A stretch of 64,000 nt of DNA, from contig JAQOOI010000063.1 of NCBI GenBank assembly GCA_028554645.1, forward strand, positions 124,001 to 188,000, in the 5' to 3' direction. A model generated the notes under the pieces. That model was given only the letters and a program-made list of their open reading frames with translations, searched no databases and was not told the origin of the DNA. This DNA comes from Omphalotus guepiniiformis (lineage: Eukaryota > Basidiomycota > Agaricomycetes > Agaricales > Omphalotaceae). Positions within the stretch are counted from its first letter, which is position 1. Every line of letters begins with the position of its first letter. Of this stretch, positions 22,001 through 31,865 are shown one piece after another. The position numbers and the translations under genes are program-made.

Positions 22001-23853
22001 CACGATGGGACGGATCACATTTTATCCTTACTACAGATGGGTGTCAGGAAGGCTTCGCAGCAGTTCTAGCACAGCAATTCGAAACCCACCTGCCGAACGG
22101 TAAAACAGTTCGCAAAATACATCCTATCGCCTTCGCATCCAAACGAACGTCAAGAGCGGAGCAGAAATATAAGCCGTTTTTACTGGAATTTGCAGCTCTC
22201 AAGTACGCCCTAGACAAATTTGCCGATATCGTGTGGGGTTTTCCAGTCGAAATTGAAACCGACTGCCAGGCACTGCGGGACGTGTTACTCAGCGAAAAGC
22301 TCAACGTGGCTCACTCCAGATGGAGGGACGGAATATTGGCTCATAATATCATAGACGTAAGGCACATACCGGGCAAGCTAAACGTGGTAGCGGATGGATT
22401 AAGCAGAATGTGGGAAGGAACACAAAGGGAGGAGGGAGACGGTAGTGAGTGGACGGTTAGCGAGGATTGGGAAACGAGAACGGGGCTCGTTCACGATCTA
22501 TTCGCAGTAACGGAAGCAGCGATCGAAACACGAACATTGCAAAAGCGATTTCAGCAAGAACCAGTATTCCTAGAAGTAATTGAGGCGTTACAAGAACTTC
22601 AAACAACAGGATCCTTGCGGGCGAAACAGCGTGCAAGACATAGAGCAGCACAATATATGATCGAGGACGGAAAACTGTGGAGGGTAGGGGGGAACAAGGG
22701 AACAAGGGCGCGAGCAAAGGTGGAGTGTATTACGAAGGAGGAGGCAATCGCATTGGCGAAGAAGACGCACGAAGAAGGCGGACATTGGGGAAGAGATGCA
22801 ACGAAAATTGCAATGCTGGATAAAATCTGGAGCCCGAAACTAGACGAATCAATAATGGAGGGTATTAAAGCATGCGCTAAGTGCAAAAACTTTGGGGGCA
22901 CTCACCTGCATGCATTACTAAACCCTATCACAAGGAGACATCCCTTCGAGCTTCTAGTAGGCGACTATCTCTCCATGTCAAAAGGAGCAGGCGGCTACCA
23001 CACAATTGGCCTATACCTCGACACGTACTCGCAGCATGTGTGGGGCTTCAAGTTTAAAACAGCAGGTACTGCCAAAACCACACGGGACAGCCTGGAACAC
23101 ATCTTTCTAGGGTATCTGCCGCCAGACACGTTTATGACAGACGGAGGGTCACACTTTAAAAATAAAACGGTCAAAACCTTCTGCGAAGAATGGGGAGTGG
23201 AAGCACGAACAACGCCAGCATACTCACCATGGGTTAACGGACTAGTCGAGGGTACGAACAAACTCCTACTCCATATACTAAAAAGACTATGCGCACCAGA
23301 TCTCGGGGAAGATACACAGGCATTCAAAGACATGGATTGGGAGAAATTGCCAGCGAAATGGCCCGAACATCTCGACGAAGCCATCAGGATACTCAACAAT
23401 CGTATTTTGCCGGCCTTTAGGTTTACACCAAAAGAGTTGATGTTAGGGGCAGTCGTTAACACCAGAAAAACACCAATCGAGGAGGCAGCATCCGCACTGC
23501 GCGTAGGCGACGTCGAAATTCATTCCGCATATGTGGCACAACAACAGCTAGATGGATACGAGCAGGCGTTGAAGCACGCGTTGAAAAGGAAAACGGCATT
23601 TGATAGAAGGGTTTTGGAGAAAAGTCCAGGGGAGGTAATATTCAAAAAGGGTGATCTAGTACAGGTGTATCGCAACGATTTGGACTACACATTCAAGACC
23701 GAAAGGAAACTACTGCCGAAGTGGTCAGTACCGAGAAGAGTGGTGGAAAGAAGGGTGAATTCATACACATTGGAAACATTAGAGGGCGAGAGGATAGAGG
23801 GCGAGTTTAGTGCAAGACGGTTGCGTAGATTCACACAGAAGGAAGGCACGTAG
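19006..23853 (+). CDS. Retrotransposon Pol: protease, RT, RNase H, integrase
   Basis: Open frame of about 1,615 codons with no ATG near its start, in the -1 frame relative to gag, so it is probably made by frameshifting; I see no canonical slippery heptamer in the overlap. Domains in order: aspartic protease near residues 65-175 with active-site-like LVDDGAM (D-D-G instead of D-S/T-G); a long Arg/Glu-rich linker to about 620 containing an internal repeat; reverse transcriptase near 640-900 with FDFASGFYAVEV and FVDD; RNase H near 1000-1130 with TTDG and ETDC; integrase zinc finger (HEEGGH, CAKC) near 1255-1295; integrase core near 1315-1430 with GDYL, TDGGSHF and VEGTN in D..D35E spacing. A GPY-like C-terminal segment ends it. 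All catalytic positions except the altered protease motif are present. Confidence 0.93.
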   Translation: MGVWTSSKRRIGKWGGVDGVNGIRTTPSGNGLVNTINVHTEESESDIIDVYTVQSILSRTSKPFRTMVELRDGYGQAATVLALVDDGAMVAAMDAKVYEKVKTQIRGWEPSTKLLRMANGTLVRATKRWKGRIRVKGVEIEGGFEVFDSGGSWEFLFGKPFLEGFQAVHEYKGDSITVTDGRNKQTVLNVEKSTVTEESGVGLVEDEAGGEGEQLQGCKNGQKNKAGAPGGELVDSGTPLKREVDDGYIEEEHTIPTHKFTQKYKKTTVEEAPDEDNCNTKQMDKVENKKYSVTIEEVEDDETTEVRQREEEQKVYQDDVNRWRAQRRAEQVMKEQEVRNRIAKEEQNRRIRARWDRRRNKALARRHWTMWKGKGTRRWCRWKSREQTVGPEGQRRKPRQEKEWKEETFTRPNRNERRREARRRANSTGGNHAPPLREVLVEQTSQSIPHIDPSNLAVTENKDEQKEKQSEEEMVKPMKNESQREPRMRANSMGGSNAPPSREVHLDQWFNKKPNIDLDELVVTETDNTTPVCIVSELAEASMGRGTDMIPEAFNHEEGKKGVFTRNQGPDGAFRPERVDEVMRQIRIGEDLTQDQRQKVEALLRSYADCFALSVGEVRQVDGAVHRLNVPENAQFKRKVHQRPLTVPQKVYLHTKIDEMLAAGVIEQCDPSQVKCVSATTLAQKAHEGGGLTLDELKHRLNDQCIAAGLPATYDLPPRPEGSEASNGSGATNKPQKWRICQNFVEVNKHTEIAPMPQGDIRAKQQALSGHRWMSMFDFASGFYAVEVAPESRPYTAFYVEGRGYFWYAKMPFGLTGAPSTFSHMTATNLHDLLMDGTMELFVDDGGTAADDFDEMMKKLVRILDRVRKCNMSLSASKSEFFVTEGIFAGGKVGPQGVTADPTKLTAIVDWKQPQDALNLASFIGLTGHFRDLVQNYARIEGPLRNLLKSVVLPQGYTKAIYRRTMQSFKLADRWKEEHTRAFLGLKQALVSEPVLKAPRWDGSHFILTTDGCQEGFAAVLAQQFETHLPNGKTVRKIHPIAFASKRTSRAEQKYKPFLLEFAALKYALDKFADIVWGFPVEIETDCQALRDVLLSEKLNVAHSRWRDGILAHNIIDVRHIPGKLNVVADGLSRMWEGTQREEGDGSEWTVSEDWETRTGLVHDLFAVTEAAIETRTLQKRFQQEPVFLEVIEALQELQTTGSLRAKQRARHRAAQYMIEDGKLWRVGGNKGTRARAKVECITKEEAIALAKKTHEEGGHWGRDATKIAMLDKIWSPKLDESIMEGIKACAKCKNFGGTHLHALLNPITRRHPFELLVGDYLSMSKGAGGYHTIGLYLDTYSQHVWGFKFKTAGTAKTTRDSLEHIFLGYLPPDTFMTDGGSHFKNKTVKTFCEEWGVEARTTPAYSPWVNGLVEGTNKLLLHILKRLCAPDLGEDTQAFKDMDWEKLPAKWPEHLDEAIRILNNRILPAFRFTPKELMLGAVVNTRKTPIEEAASALRVGDVEIHSAYVAQQQLDGYEQALKHALKRKTAFDRRVLEKSPGEVIFKKGDLVQVYRNDLDYTFKTERKLLPKWSVPRRVVERRVNSYTLETLEGERIEGEFSARRLRRFTQKEGT
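20270..20556 (+). repeat. Internal direct repeat in pol linker (~90 bp x2)
   Basis: Copies at about 20270-20362 and 20464-20556 share GCGTGCAAACTCAA, GGGGGGAA, CGCACCCCCC, GAGGGAAGT and an ATTGACC end. They encode paired motifs RRRANSTGGNHAPP and RMRANSMGGSNAPP in the protease-RT linker. Confidence 0.7.
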
Positions 23854-23907
23854 GAGGTGATTGATGAAGAGGCGACGAGGACGTCGCCATTTTTTAGTGG
23901 GGGCACA

Positions 23908-24070
23908 TGGAGTGGTGGGCTTGGGGGCTAGAGTAGCTTGGCAAGCGAGGTTTGGCAGTGTTTGGTAGAAGCTTGGGGAGAGTTAGCGTAGTTTCGGGTA
24001 GAGCACAGATCATCAGAATCATCATCTAGTCTTCGTCATCGCATTCTCAGAGTCAGATAGCGCCACTCCA
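23908..24070 (+). repeat. 3' LTR (163 bp)
   Basis: Same boundaries (TGGAGTGG..CCACTCCA) and, as read by eye, no difference from the 5' LTR. Followed by the target duplication TCGT at 24071-24074. Confidence 0.9.
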
Positions 24071-25575
24071 TCGTCGCGGAGATCGATGCTGAGGATGATC
24101 GTGGCTCGTTGAGTCTTTCGAGTACATCCACATCCACATCCACATCCACATCCACATCGTCAACGACGGCGGCACCACCACCACCACTTCAACCACTCAA
24201 AACAGGCTCCTGGTCAACCGAACCACTTCTTCCTTCCTCCGAAACACACAAACCATGGCATACAGAATTCAAAGTCCCCACACACGCTACATCCTCAATC
24301 AAGCTAGCTAACATCCCTCCCCCGCGACCTCTGGGGCGGGGTCCAGGCCCGACGGGCAGGGCTGATCAGCGAGAGAGGAAAGAGAAAGAAGCGACTCGGA
24401 GGGAGGTTGTTAGGAGGAAGGAAGAGGCTGGGAGGTTGGGTAGAGCGAGGGAGAGTATGTTGGATTATAAATTGGGACTTGGGATTGGTGTTAAGGAGTT
24501 GGGAAAGGGAAAGGGTGGTGGACATGTTGGTGCTAGATCTAATCCTGTTAGTATGAGAGGTTGGACTGGGTTGATTGAGGATCGAATTGAGGTATTTATC
24601 TGGGTTTATTGTATTTGGTTATTGAATCGCTCATTTAATCATAATTTACGATAGAAAGCGCGTAACGCAGGTGTATTCGATTCTATCAAAGGACGTGGTA
24701 AACCTCTTGTTCGGGAGTCTGAAGAAAGGAATCCGTTTATAGGTCGAGAAGAGTTTTTTATGAATAGGATTGTTAAGAGGGGTGGAGCTGCTCCTCCTTG
24801 GGTTGAACTTCAAAGTGGTACGTACCCATATCACACAACAAATTACACATCAAACAATTCATCTTTTTCATTCCCAGAACTCGACTCAGCACTAACAACC
24901 CTCCGCACACTCCTCCACCAATCCTACACCCGTCGCGCAATCCGTCACCTAACATCAACAACCCCCGCACCTCTCCTCCTAAACCTAACTCTCCACGACC
25001 TCCGCACGCGTCGGGATGTCGAATGGGAAGAAAAAGAAAGAGCGTACCATGATAGTGCGATTGAGGAGGTTAATGGACTTGTTAGGAAGTATAATGGGAT
25101 TGCGCCTTATGCTGTTAGGAGGGCTTATTATTTGAGGAGTGTGGAGGTTGGGAGGGTTTATGAGGAGTGTGCAGAGGAGGTTTTGGAGGGGATTAAGGAG
25201 AGGGTGAGGGGTGGGAATGGGATTGGGATTGGTGTTGGGATTGGTGGTGGGGGTGGGTATGATGAAGAGAATGGTGAGGCGAAGGGAGGAGGTGGGTGGG
25301 TTGGTGAGGGGTATATTGGGTTGAAAGAGTTGGTTTGGAAGTGGTTTGGGAGAGTTTTTGGGAGATGGAGGTGAGGTTATTGCTTTGTATCTTTATTGAA
25401 TAGACTTTTGAATGTAGCTCAATATACTTTAGATACTTTTGACTTACATAGACTTCTTCTATTGATTGTCTGACTCATAATAACGCACACGTGATTTCCT
25501 CGTGCCACTAGGCTGCGACATTGAAATTTCAAATTTTCCTCAACCTGAACGTGAACTTGAACTTGAACTTGACTC

Positions 25576-26141
25576 ATGACTCCTCCTGCAAAGTACGTTC
25601 CTTCCGAGTCTTCTCCAGAAAAACAGACACTGACCAACACCTCCACCCCACAGCGCACCACCCCCACCCACCTCTCCAATGCGATACAGACGACTAGTCT
25701 ACGCTGGCTTCATCATCACCGCCGCAGAAGGTGCCAAATGGGCCAACCGACTCCGAGCTGCTCAGCCAGGAAAGAGGCAAGTTACGCCATGCGCACGCGA
25801 CCAAGGAGAGCTTCTTATTACCCTAGACGATCGAGTGAAAGAACTCGGTGGCATCGAAGTCAATCTTTATGGTGAACGTAGACCTGCTCCAGGCGAGACG
25901 TGGGATTATTTGATTGTGGTTACGCAGTATGGACATGGGTTTTTTGAGTTTAGGAATGGGAAGAAGCAGATGGATGATAGTCAGAAGTTGGTGCGTGGGG
26001 GGTATGAGGATAGGGCGGAGGAACTTCTGAAGTTGGAAGGTATGTCTTTGGTTGAGAATGGTTTTTGATTAACATCATGCTCATGGGTTGGTTGGTGACG
26101 CAGGAGTCGAGAATTACCGTTTCGATACTGTTTTTGCTTGA
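25576..26141 (+). CDS. Unknown 146-aa protein, tandem copy A
   Basis: I do not recognise this protein. Exons 25576-25592, 25654-26039 and 26104-26141 join to 146 aa: a Pro-rich start (MTPPANAPPPPTSPMRY), then VYAGFIITAAEGAKWANRLR, LLITLDDRVKELGGIEVNLY, WDYLIVVTQYGHGFFEF and a conserved end GVENYRFDTVFA. The same exon lengths (17, 386 and 38 nt) occur in the second copy, and substitutions are mostly conservative, so both copies look to be under selection. No signal peptide or transmembrane segment. Likely a small globular cytosolic or nuclear protein. Confidence 0.78.
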
Positions 26142-26483
26142 TTTTTTAATGCTGGCCCCAAGTTTGTATTAGAAGAGGAAATCGTTGAATTGTAATTCTA
26201 CATAAATAGTCTGATTGTTTTGTCCTTTCTCAATGGCCCACGTCACTCGATGAGCCAGAAGTGTAGGATCGAGGTGAGTAGGGCAGGCCGTCCGAGTCCG
26301 GAGTTTCACGCTGGCGAGTCAGACCGTTGGGGAGTTACATTGGTCGGGTTTGAATCCAGGTGAGTTAAGCCCTCTTATCAGCAGTGTACTACTCTATTCC
26401 TAATCCCTTGCTCTCCGATGACCAACAGCCCTTTCTGCCATGACCCACTTGCAAAGTTCGGCATGGTCAGCCTCGCCAAGCGA

Positions 26484-26991
26484 GTTGCACGGTTCGCGAA
26501 TGAAGGAACTTTGGGCTTCAAGAAGACCGCGCGCGAGCCAAGCCAAAAGCTTTTACGGTGTATAAGTATACAACGAGTTGTTACATTTCAAGCTTTCAAG
26601 GGGTCATTGGGGTACATTTAACAGTGATAGAATTATTTACGTATCTAATCCTCCAAACCTTCCAAACCCTCCGGGGGGATATCATCAACACTGTCACGAT
26701 CCCATTGTTTGTGAGCAATCTCACAGAGTTCCATTGTAAGGGGATCTCCAGGGCCAAAGATATCGATCCAGCCTCCCCGCACACCATCGAGTTCTTCGTT
26801 CATCTTGAACTTCATAAATGTGGCTTCCACGTAGAATCGAAAAAATAAGCGATACATTTGACTAACCCCTGTGTACCGTATCTCTCCTTGTCCTCATCGG
26901 CCCCGCCATTTGGATTTTCGAGTAATCCCTTCTTTGTCCTCGAGCTTGTGACTTTACTTCTTTCTATTGATGAGTCACCGTTTGAGTGGCA
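26484..26991. other. Spacer between duplicated units
   Basis: Contains a minus-strand open stretch (26645-26857) encoding an acidic segment, MKFKMNEELDGVRGGWIDIF, preceded further upstream by SSRTKKGLLENPNGGADEDK on the same strand. This could be the remnant of a host gene exon, but I found no convincing splice structure, so it is not called. Confidence 0.35.
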
Positions 26992-27116
26992 CATAATAAC
27001 GCACACGTGATATCCTCGTGCCACTTGACTCCATGACATTGAAATTTCAAAATTTTCTCAACGTGCGCCGCGTGAAGTTGTACTTGCACTTCAAAACTTG
27101 AACTTGAGCTTGACCC

Positions 27117-27698
27117 ATGTCTCCTCCCGAAAAGTACGTTCCTTCCCCCCCCCCGAAAACGGTAAAAAAACAACGAACACCAACTAATACCTCCACCCCC
27201 CTGGCAGCGCACCACCCCCACCCACCTCTCCAATGCGATACAAACGCAAGGTGTACGCTGGCTTCATCATCACCGCCGCAGAAGGTGTCAAATGGGCCAA
27301 CCGACTCCGAGCTAATCAACCAGGAAAGAGGCAAATTACGGAATGCAGAGTCGACGAGGCAAGGCTTCTTCTTACTCTCGACGACAGAGTGAAAGAGTTA
27401 GGTGGGATTGAAGTTAATCTTTATGGTGAACGTGATCCTGCCCCGGATGACACATGGGATTATTTGATTGTGATTACGCAGTATGGACATGGATTTTTTG
27501 AGTGGAGAGATGGGAAGATGCAGATGGTTGATAGTCAGAAGTTGGTACGTGGGGGGTATGAGGATAGGGCGGAGGAATTGTTACAGTTGGAAGGTATGAT
27601 TTGAAACCCCTCTCCCCCCACTTTGATACGTGCTCATGGGTTGGAATTTGGTTATTGCAGGAGTTGAGAATTATCGTTTTGATACTGTTTTCGCTTGA
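27117..27698 (+). CDS. Unknown 146-aa protein, tandem copy B
   Basis: Paralogue of the gene at 25576. Exons 27117-27133, 27208-27593 and 27661-27698; 146 aa, identical exon lengths to copy A. Opens MSPPENAPPPPTSPMRYKRK and keeps WANRLR, ITLDDRVKELGGIEVNLYGE, WDYLIVITQYGHGFFEW, LVRGGYEDRAEELL and GVENYRFDTVFA. The first intron has lengthened C and A runs relative to copy A. Both copies keep open frames and splice sites, so neither is obviously dead. Function unknown. Confidence 0.78.
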
Positions 27699-28026
27699 TT
27701 TTTTTGGGACCTGCTGGCCTTTTGTATTAGAGGAAGTCGTTAAAATTGTATTTCTAGTCTCGTTTTGTCCTTTCTCAGCGGCCCATGCCACCCCTCGATG
27801 CGCCGGATATGTAGAATCGAGGTGAGTAGGCCCGCTCAGGAGTTCGAGTCGGAATTTGCGAGGTGTTACATTGGTCAGGGCTGAATCTTGAATCCAGGTG
27901 AGTTACGCCCTCTTATCAACGGGGTACTATGCTATTTCTAACCCCTTGCTCTCCGATGACCAATAGCCCTTTCTGCCATGGCGCACATCAAGTTGCAAAG
28001 TTCGGCATGGTCAGCCTCGCCAAGCG

Positions 28027-29026
28027 TTATGCTACGAATTAGTCACGCCGGATGCTATACAACGGCGTAATACGAGTCGGGGCCAACCCTATGTAGATTC
28101 AGAACATTCGGCATTCTCGCCCGAGCCCCAGTCGAGCCTACATGTACGCAGTGCCAGTTGCAGTCTTGCAGACGTTTTTGCGGGGTTGCAACTTACGGGT
28201 TGATTTGAGCCTGATTAACGCGGAAGATGGGGGTTCAAGTTCAGCTCCCAGTATACCCTGTGGGGCCGCTTCCTGAATCCTCGGAGACCTGGTGGAATCT
28301 TAGAATTGCTTCAGCGCTCAGTACTCAGTTCCCATCTGATCAGAGAAACCGCCCGACCGATTGCGTCGATGTCAGGACAACCGGGTTCGGGCTGCTCGTC
28401 TATCCAGAGTTTTTGGCGTCCGTCAGCGTAATACTTAAGGCGGGGATTGGGTCTCTCCTGGTCTCTCCTGCTTCTGGGCGTCAGTTGAGGGTACTTACGT
28501 ACTACTGTCGTGCCCGAGCGCTCACACAGCCCTTTCTAGGTTGGCGGATTCGGAACAGCAAACCAAGGAAACAATCATTTTCATTTTTGTAGCGATCAGA
28601 TTTCACCGGATATTTTCGCATATCCTCGCATACACGGAGATGGAGTGTAAATCTTCGTAAGGTTGAAAAAGGAATGGCCGACGAACTCCTTGTGTCTCAT
28701 AGTCATGGTACTATATAAGCTACGTCTTTGATGAGTTGGTTCCTCACGCCGGTCGGTGAGTACTTGCTTACTATCAAGTGCATCAAATGGAACTTGAGAA
28801 TGCTGACTGCTTTACTCAATGTAGTCATCAATCAACTTTCTACGAATCCTAACTGCGTTGGTGAATTCGTTTCATTTTTACAGGTGAGTTCATGATCTTT
28901 ATGTATCTCACTCCGATAACTCATGTTCATCCCACATCCCTTGGCAGTCAATAGTCAAACGTCAGTACTTGCCTAGCATCCACACTTCGTGAACGAAAAC
29001 AGTGAATTCAAAGAGCTTGTCAACAG
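28027..29026. other. Intergenic, 1 kb
   Basis: No gene supported. Promoter of the secreted-protein gene is expected in the last 300 bp; a short direct repeat GGTCTCTCCT occurs twice near 28448-28470. Confidence 0.5.
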
Positions 29027-29859
29027 ATGCACTTCATGATAAAGTCCACAGGCAGTTTGGTCGCTTTTCTGGCCTTGTTCGTTAGCCTCGTTCTAGCCAG
29101 ACCTCCCCAACAACGTCGAGCTCCTCCAGCCAGGCCTGCTGCCCCTGCAGGTCAGATCCCCCATTTTACATCAATATATAATACAATCCAATCTGAATTC
29201 CCTGCCCCCTCACAGCTAACAGATTTCAACTCAACGTTGGACAACCCTACCAATTTGGCGGCTCCGTGCATTTCACACTCCTCATCCAAGACTCCTTCAC
29301 ACGTCAGTCCATGGCAATCCAAAATGTCATCGGTTCTACACAAAGTTGCTCTTACTTTGCTACGGACCTACCAACTACCAGCGGGAAAGTTCTCGCAAAG
29401 GCTGATATCCACGCTGTAGGCTCAGAGACGAATATCATTGCACTTCTTGGTAAAATGGAAGCTGTACTTCATGGACGACAAGTGGTACCCAATACGAACA
29501 TTCAGGCTCCGGGGAGTACTGGCAAGGACACAGGCAAGATTTGTTCACAACTTGTCGTTGACGCCCTGGGGAATCTTCAACAAGCAGGATATATCTCGAG
29601 CACGGCGACGAACTTGGCACAGTCTATAAAGAATTATTCTCCGAGTGGGAAGGCGCCTTCGGCTCAGGATATGATTCCGTATAGTTGTACTTCTGATAAG
29701 GAGGGTATGAGCTGTAAAGCAGCTGGGGCTTCTGTGAGTAGAAGTAAGGGAGTTGTTAAAAGGCCTCAATCGGGATCAGGACGAACGGGTGCTTCCTCGA
29801 GTCGTCCTCTCCCTGCTCGTGCTGTCCCCGCTCCTCCTATAGGAGGCCAATCCTGGTAG
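29027..29859 (+). CDS. Predicted secreted protein, unknown function
   Basis: Exons 29027-29150 and 29216-29859 give 255 aa. The N-terminus is a clear signal peptide: MHFMIKSTGSLVAFLALFVS followed by LVLARPPQQ, with cleavage likely after LAR or ALA-like positions near residue 25. The mature protein opens with Pro/Ala/Arg-rich sequence, then a domain with NVGQPYQFGGSVHFTLLIQD and a helical region with four or five Cys (CSYFAT, KICSQL, YSCTSD, MSCKAAG). The tail is Ser/Arg/Pro-rich. I do not recognise the family. Size, signal peptide and several cysteines fit a small secreted protein; a role in interaction or wall binding is possible but unsupported. Confidence 0.7.
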
Positions 29860-30338
29860 TCGCGCTTGTCTTTCCGTACGCGTAATTGTGTATATACGGT
29901 AGCGCATATTCTGTATCACAAGGTGCCTTTTATATGGTATACAATGGAGCTGTGTTGCTTTGTCGCTTGTTGTAAATTTTGTCTGATGTCTAAGTCGGCC
30001 ACAAGCCTTTTTTAGTCGACCATATTCAAGCCCTTCTTCTGGTGCATCAAGCGCTCCGCCTTCGTCTGATTTGGGAGTTCCTCCCATACCGGAATCATTG
30101 GCCGGTTTCTCAAGGCTTTTATCGCACTACAGAGCGCATGTTAGCAAGAGACTTTGCCTTCTGTGTTCAGGGAGTTGATTGACCCGTGAGTATTCGCAAC
30201 CTCCCCGAGCAAAGCACGTACACTGACTAATATATTCGTTATATACACTCGGCAACAAAGAGGAAAAAATTGCAGTTATTCATACAACACGGAAGCCTCT
30301 TGGCAACGACATCGCGCACTGACGAACTCGAATGAGCT
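29860..30338. other. Intergenic, convergent
   Basis: 3' flanks of the secreted-protein gene (plus) and BUD31 (minus). A minus-strand frame here (29776-30087) overlaps the secreted-protein gene and has no splice support. Confidence 0.5.
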
Positions 30339-31110
30339 CTATGAGTCAGAGCTGCATCCACGACATCCTATTGAGAGAACAGTTATTTAAGTTCCGATTT
30401 AGCAGGAGCGAGAACAGGATGATAACGCACCACAGTGTACACATTCCACTATTGTCCCTGACCGAACTTGTGCTTTCGGTACCCTGCATATGCACGTCGA
30501 GCCTTGATAATTCATGTCCTGCAAACATACCGAGTCAGCTCCCAAGAAAACACTGCAATTGAGAGCCGAAACGTCTCTCGTTTGAATGCATCTAAGGCAA
30601 CATAGCTTCTCGTAGCCTGTTTTCTTCCATTTGGCAATAAGACTAGTTTTCCCAAGGGTTAAGATGGATAGTTCAATAAAACTCGAATCCAAAAACTCAC
30701 TTTGCATCAGCATAACCCTCCTTTAACAGCCAATCATAAAGCTCTCTAGATATAGCTTCCCGCTTATAATAAAGCTCGTAGATATACCTCGACCTTGCGT
30801 GTGATATCCGCATTATAGGCCACAGGGACTCGGTCTTGCGCTTGCCTTCGTGGCTCTCATTCTCTGCATCTCTCATCTTGCGAGCATAGTCATCGAGAAT
30901 CTAGTTGGAGGTGTCGAGTGTATATCAGTCCAAAGGCAGCATTGCGCGCAGGGAAAAAGAAAAAGAAGGAAACAGGAAACAGAAATGTGAAAATAGTTTA
31001 TCGTCAGAATTGCGAAGAGCGGAAGAGAGGAAGAATTGAAGACTCACAGTCTCGATATCTTCATATCCTTCTGGGGGTTTCTTGGTCCTTGTAGTACGGA
31101 TTTTGGGCAT
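30339..31110 (-). CDS. BUD31: Pre-mRNA splicing factor BUD31 (G10 family)
   Basis: Spliceosome component associated with the Prp19 complex, nuclear, very conserved. Coding-order exons: 31048-31110, 30701-30900, 30573-30642, 30431-30518 and 30339-30367; 149 aa (usual length 144-157). It starts [20 protein letters not shown], then [60 protein letters not shown] and [20 protein letters not shown]. The zinc-binding part reads [25 protein letters not shown]. The fourth intron proposed here (30519-30572, 54 nt) contains no stop and is a multiple of three, so an unspliced form would add 18 residues between TRD and the second zinc half; homology argues for its removal. Confidence 0.95.
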
Positions 31111-31865
31111 GACGAAGCTGTGGTGGTGGTGGTGGTTGAGAGATAAGAAGGATTGAACTCGAAGGGGATCGTGACCCAAGCGCTTGTTTGTGTACAGCTA
31201 AATAAGCGCCGGTGTTCGGTACAGCTTTTCCTACTGGCGGACTCAGTGAAACTCTGTAATTCAATATGGAACTCTTGGATATCTTCGCTCAGAAAAATCT
31301 TTCTCAACTATTTTGTGGACTCAATGCGAATGTAGCACCCCAAAATTCGAGTGGATCTGGTTCAGTACTAATTCATTAATGCAGAATTCAAGTGCACTGG
31401 ATGGTTTGCTCTGAGTTTTGCATAGATTGCTGTTCAAGTTGAAGTGAAGTGGGGGTACGGGCAGGCCAAGATCATGATAGACTCTGCTGTTCCCTAGGCC
31501 TTCGGCCAGCCGATTTGAAGTAGCCCGAGTCAAATGACTATTTCAGGTATGTTGCTCACTCCTTCGGTCGCTGCAATTGAATGACGTTCCATCAAAAGAA
31601 GACTGTCAGATTATTGCCGCATAATTTGTACCGAAGCACCGTCCAATATGACCCTTTGACCCGGAAATTCTCGCTCGACGCAGCGTGTGGATTTACTGCG
31701 AATGTACATTGCTATTGAATTCAAAGTCATTTCTAATGGCATCAGATGACTGCCAAGTTCCCGTTGCATTACTCAGACTAGCATCCACACTGGTCCTCTG
31801 AAGTCTCGCCAAATCTCGTAAAAGAACTCACTTACAACCACAACAAGTCTCTTGCGATAGTGACG
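31111..31865. promoter_or_regulatory. Divergent promoter region, BUD31 and P450-1
   Basis: 755 bp between two divergent start codons. A TG-rich/GGTGGTGG stretch lies just upstream of BUD31 (31118-31136). No specific binding site identified. Confidence 0.4.

Larger units (their letters stand above)
17212..24070 (+). mobile_element. Full-length Ty3-type LTR retrotransposon, 6.9 kb
   Basis: Two identical 163-bp LTRs (17212-17374 and 23908-24070) flank an open gag frame and a long open pol frame in the order protease, reverse transcriptase, RNase H, integrase, which defines the Ty3 type. A purine-rich tract with GTGGGGGCACA sits just before the 3' LTR. Target duplication TCGT flanks it. Intact frames, identical LTRs and insertion in an otherwise intact conserved gene point to a recent insertion. 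No chromodomain is seen after the integrase. Confidence 0.93.
16739..25374 (+). pseudogene. DnaJC28/DUF1992-domain gene split by an LTR retrotransposon
   Basis: The coding sequence is in two blocks. Block one, 16739-17211, starts MRQHNLLIKPPTSLLRFHYQ (leader-like, Arg-rich, then an RFYSERHAS region) and contains ESIQDAVLRMLVDKYKPL. Block two resumes at 24075 and uses exons 24075-24591, 24655-24817 and 24878-25374. It carries the DUF1992 signature: LIEDRIE, KARNAGVFDSIKGRGKPL, EERNPFIGREEFFMNRIV, APPWVELQ and EVNGLVRKYNGIAPYAVRR. Dropping the element plus one copy of the 4-bp target duplication restores one frame of about 549 aa. As it stands, reading enters the LTR and stops at 17272 after 177 aa, before the DUF1992 core, so this allele should be non-functional. 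The domain is the one found in DnaJ subfamily C member 28. A dikaryon could keep an intact second allele. Confidence 0.9.
25440..28026 (+). repeat. Tandem segmental duplication, two ~1.05-kb units
   Basis: Unit A, about 25440-26483, and unit B, about 26950-28026, share the promoter (CATAATAACGCACACGTGAT), all three exons and both introns of a small gene, and the 3' flank (CCCTTTCTGCCATG, GTTCGGCATGGTCAGCCTCG). Units differ by scattered substitutions and small indels. A 470-bp spacer (26484-26949) separates them. This is a gene duplication, not a transposon: no terminal repeats seen. Confidence 0.85.

Noticed and set aside
26280..26400. tRNA or SINE-like box (GGTTTGAATCC) in the 3' flank of duplicated unit A
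   Set aside because: It resembles a B box, but there is no cloverleaf, no A box at proper distance and the second unit has changed the motif. Treated as part of the segmental duplication.
28027..29026. Solo LTR or other retroelement trace upstream of the secreted-protein gene
   Set aside because: No terminal inverted pair or target duplication could be found.
29776..30087. Minus-strand gene overlapping the secreted-protein gene
   Set aside because: Open stretch without splice support, overlapping a better supported gene on the plus strand; low-complexity translation.
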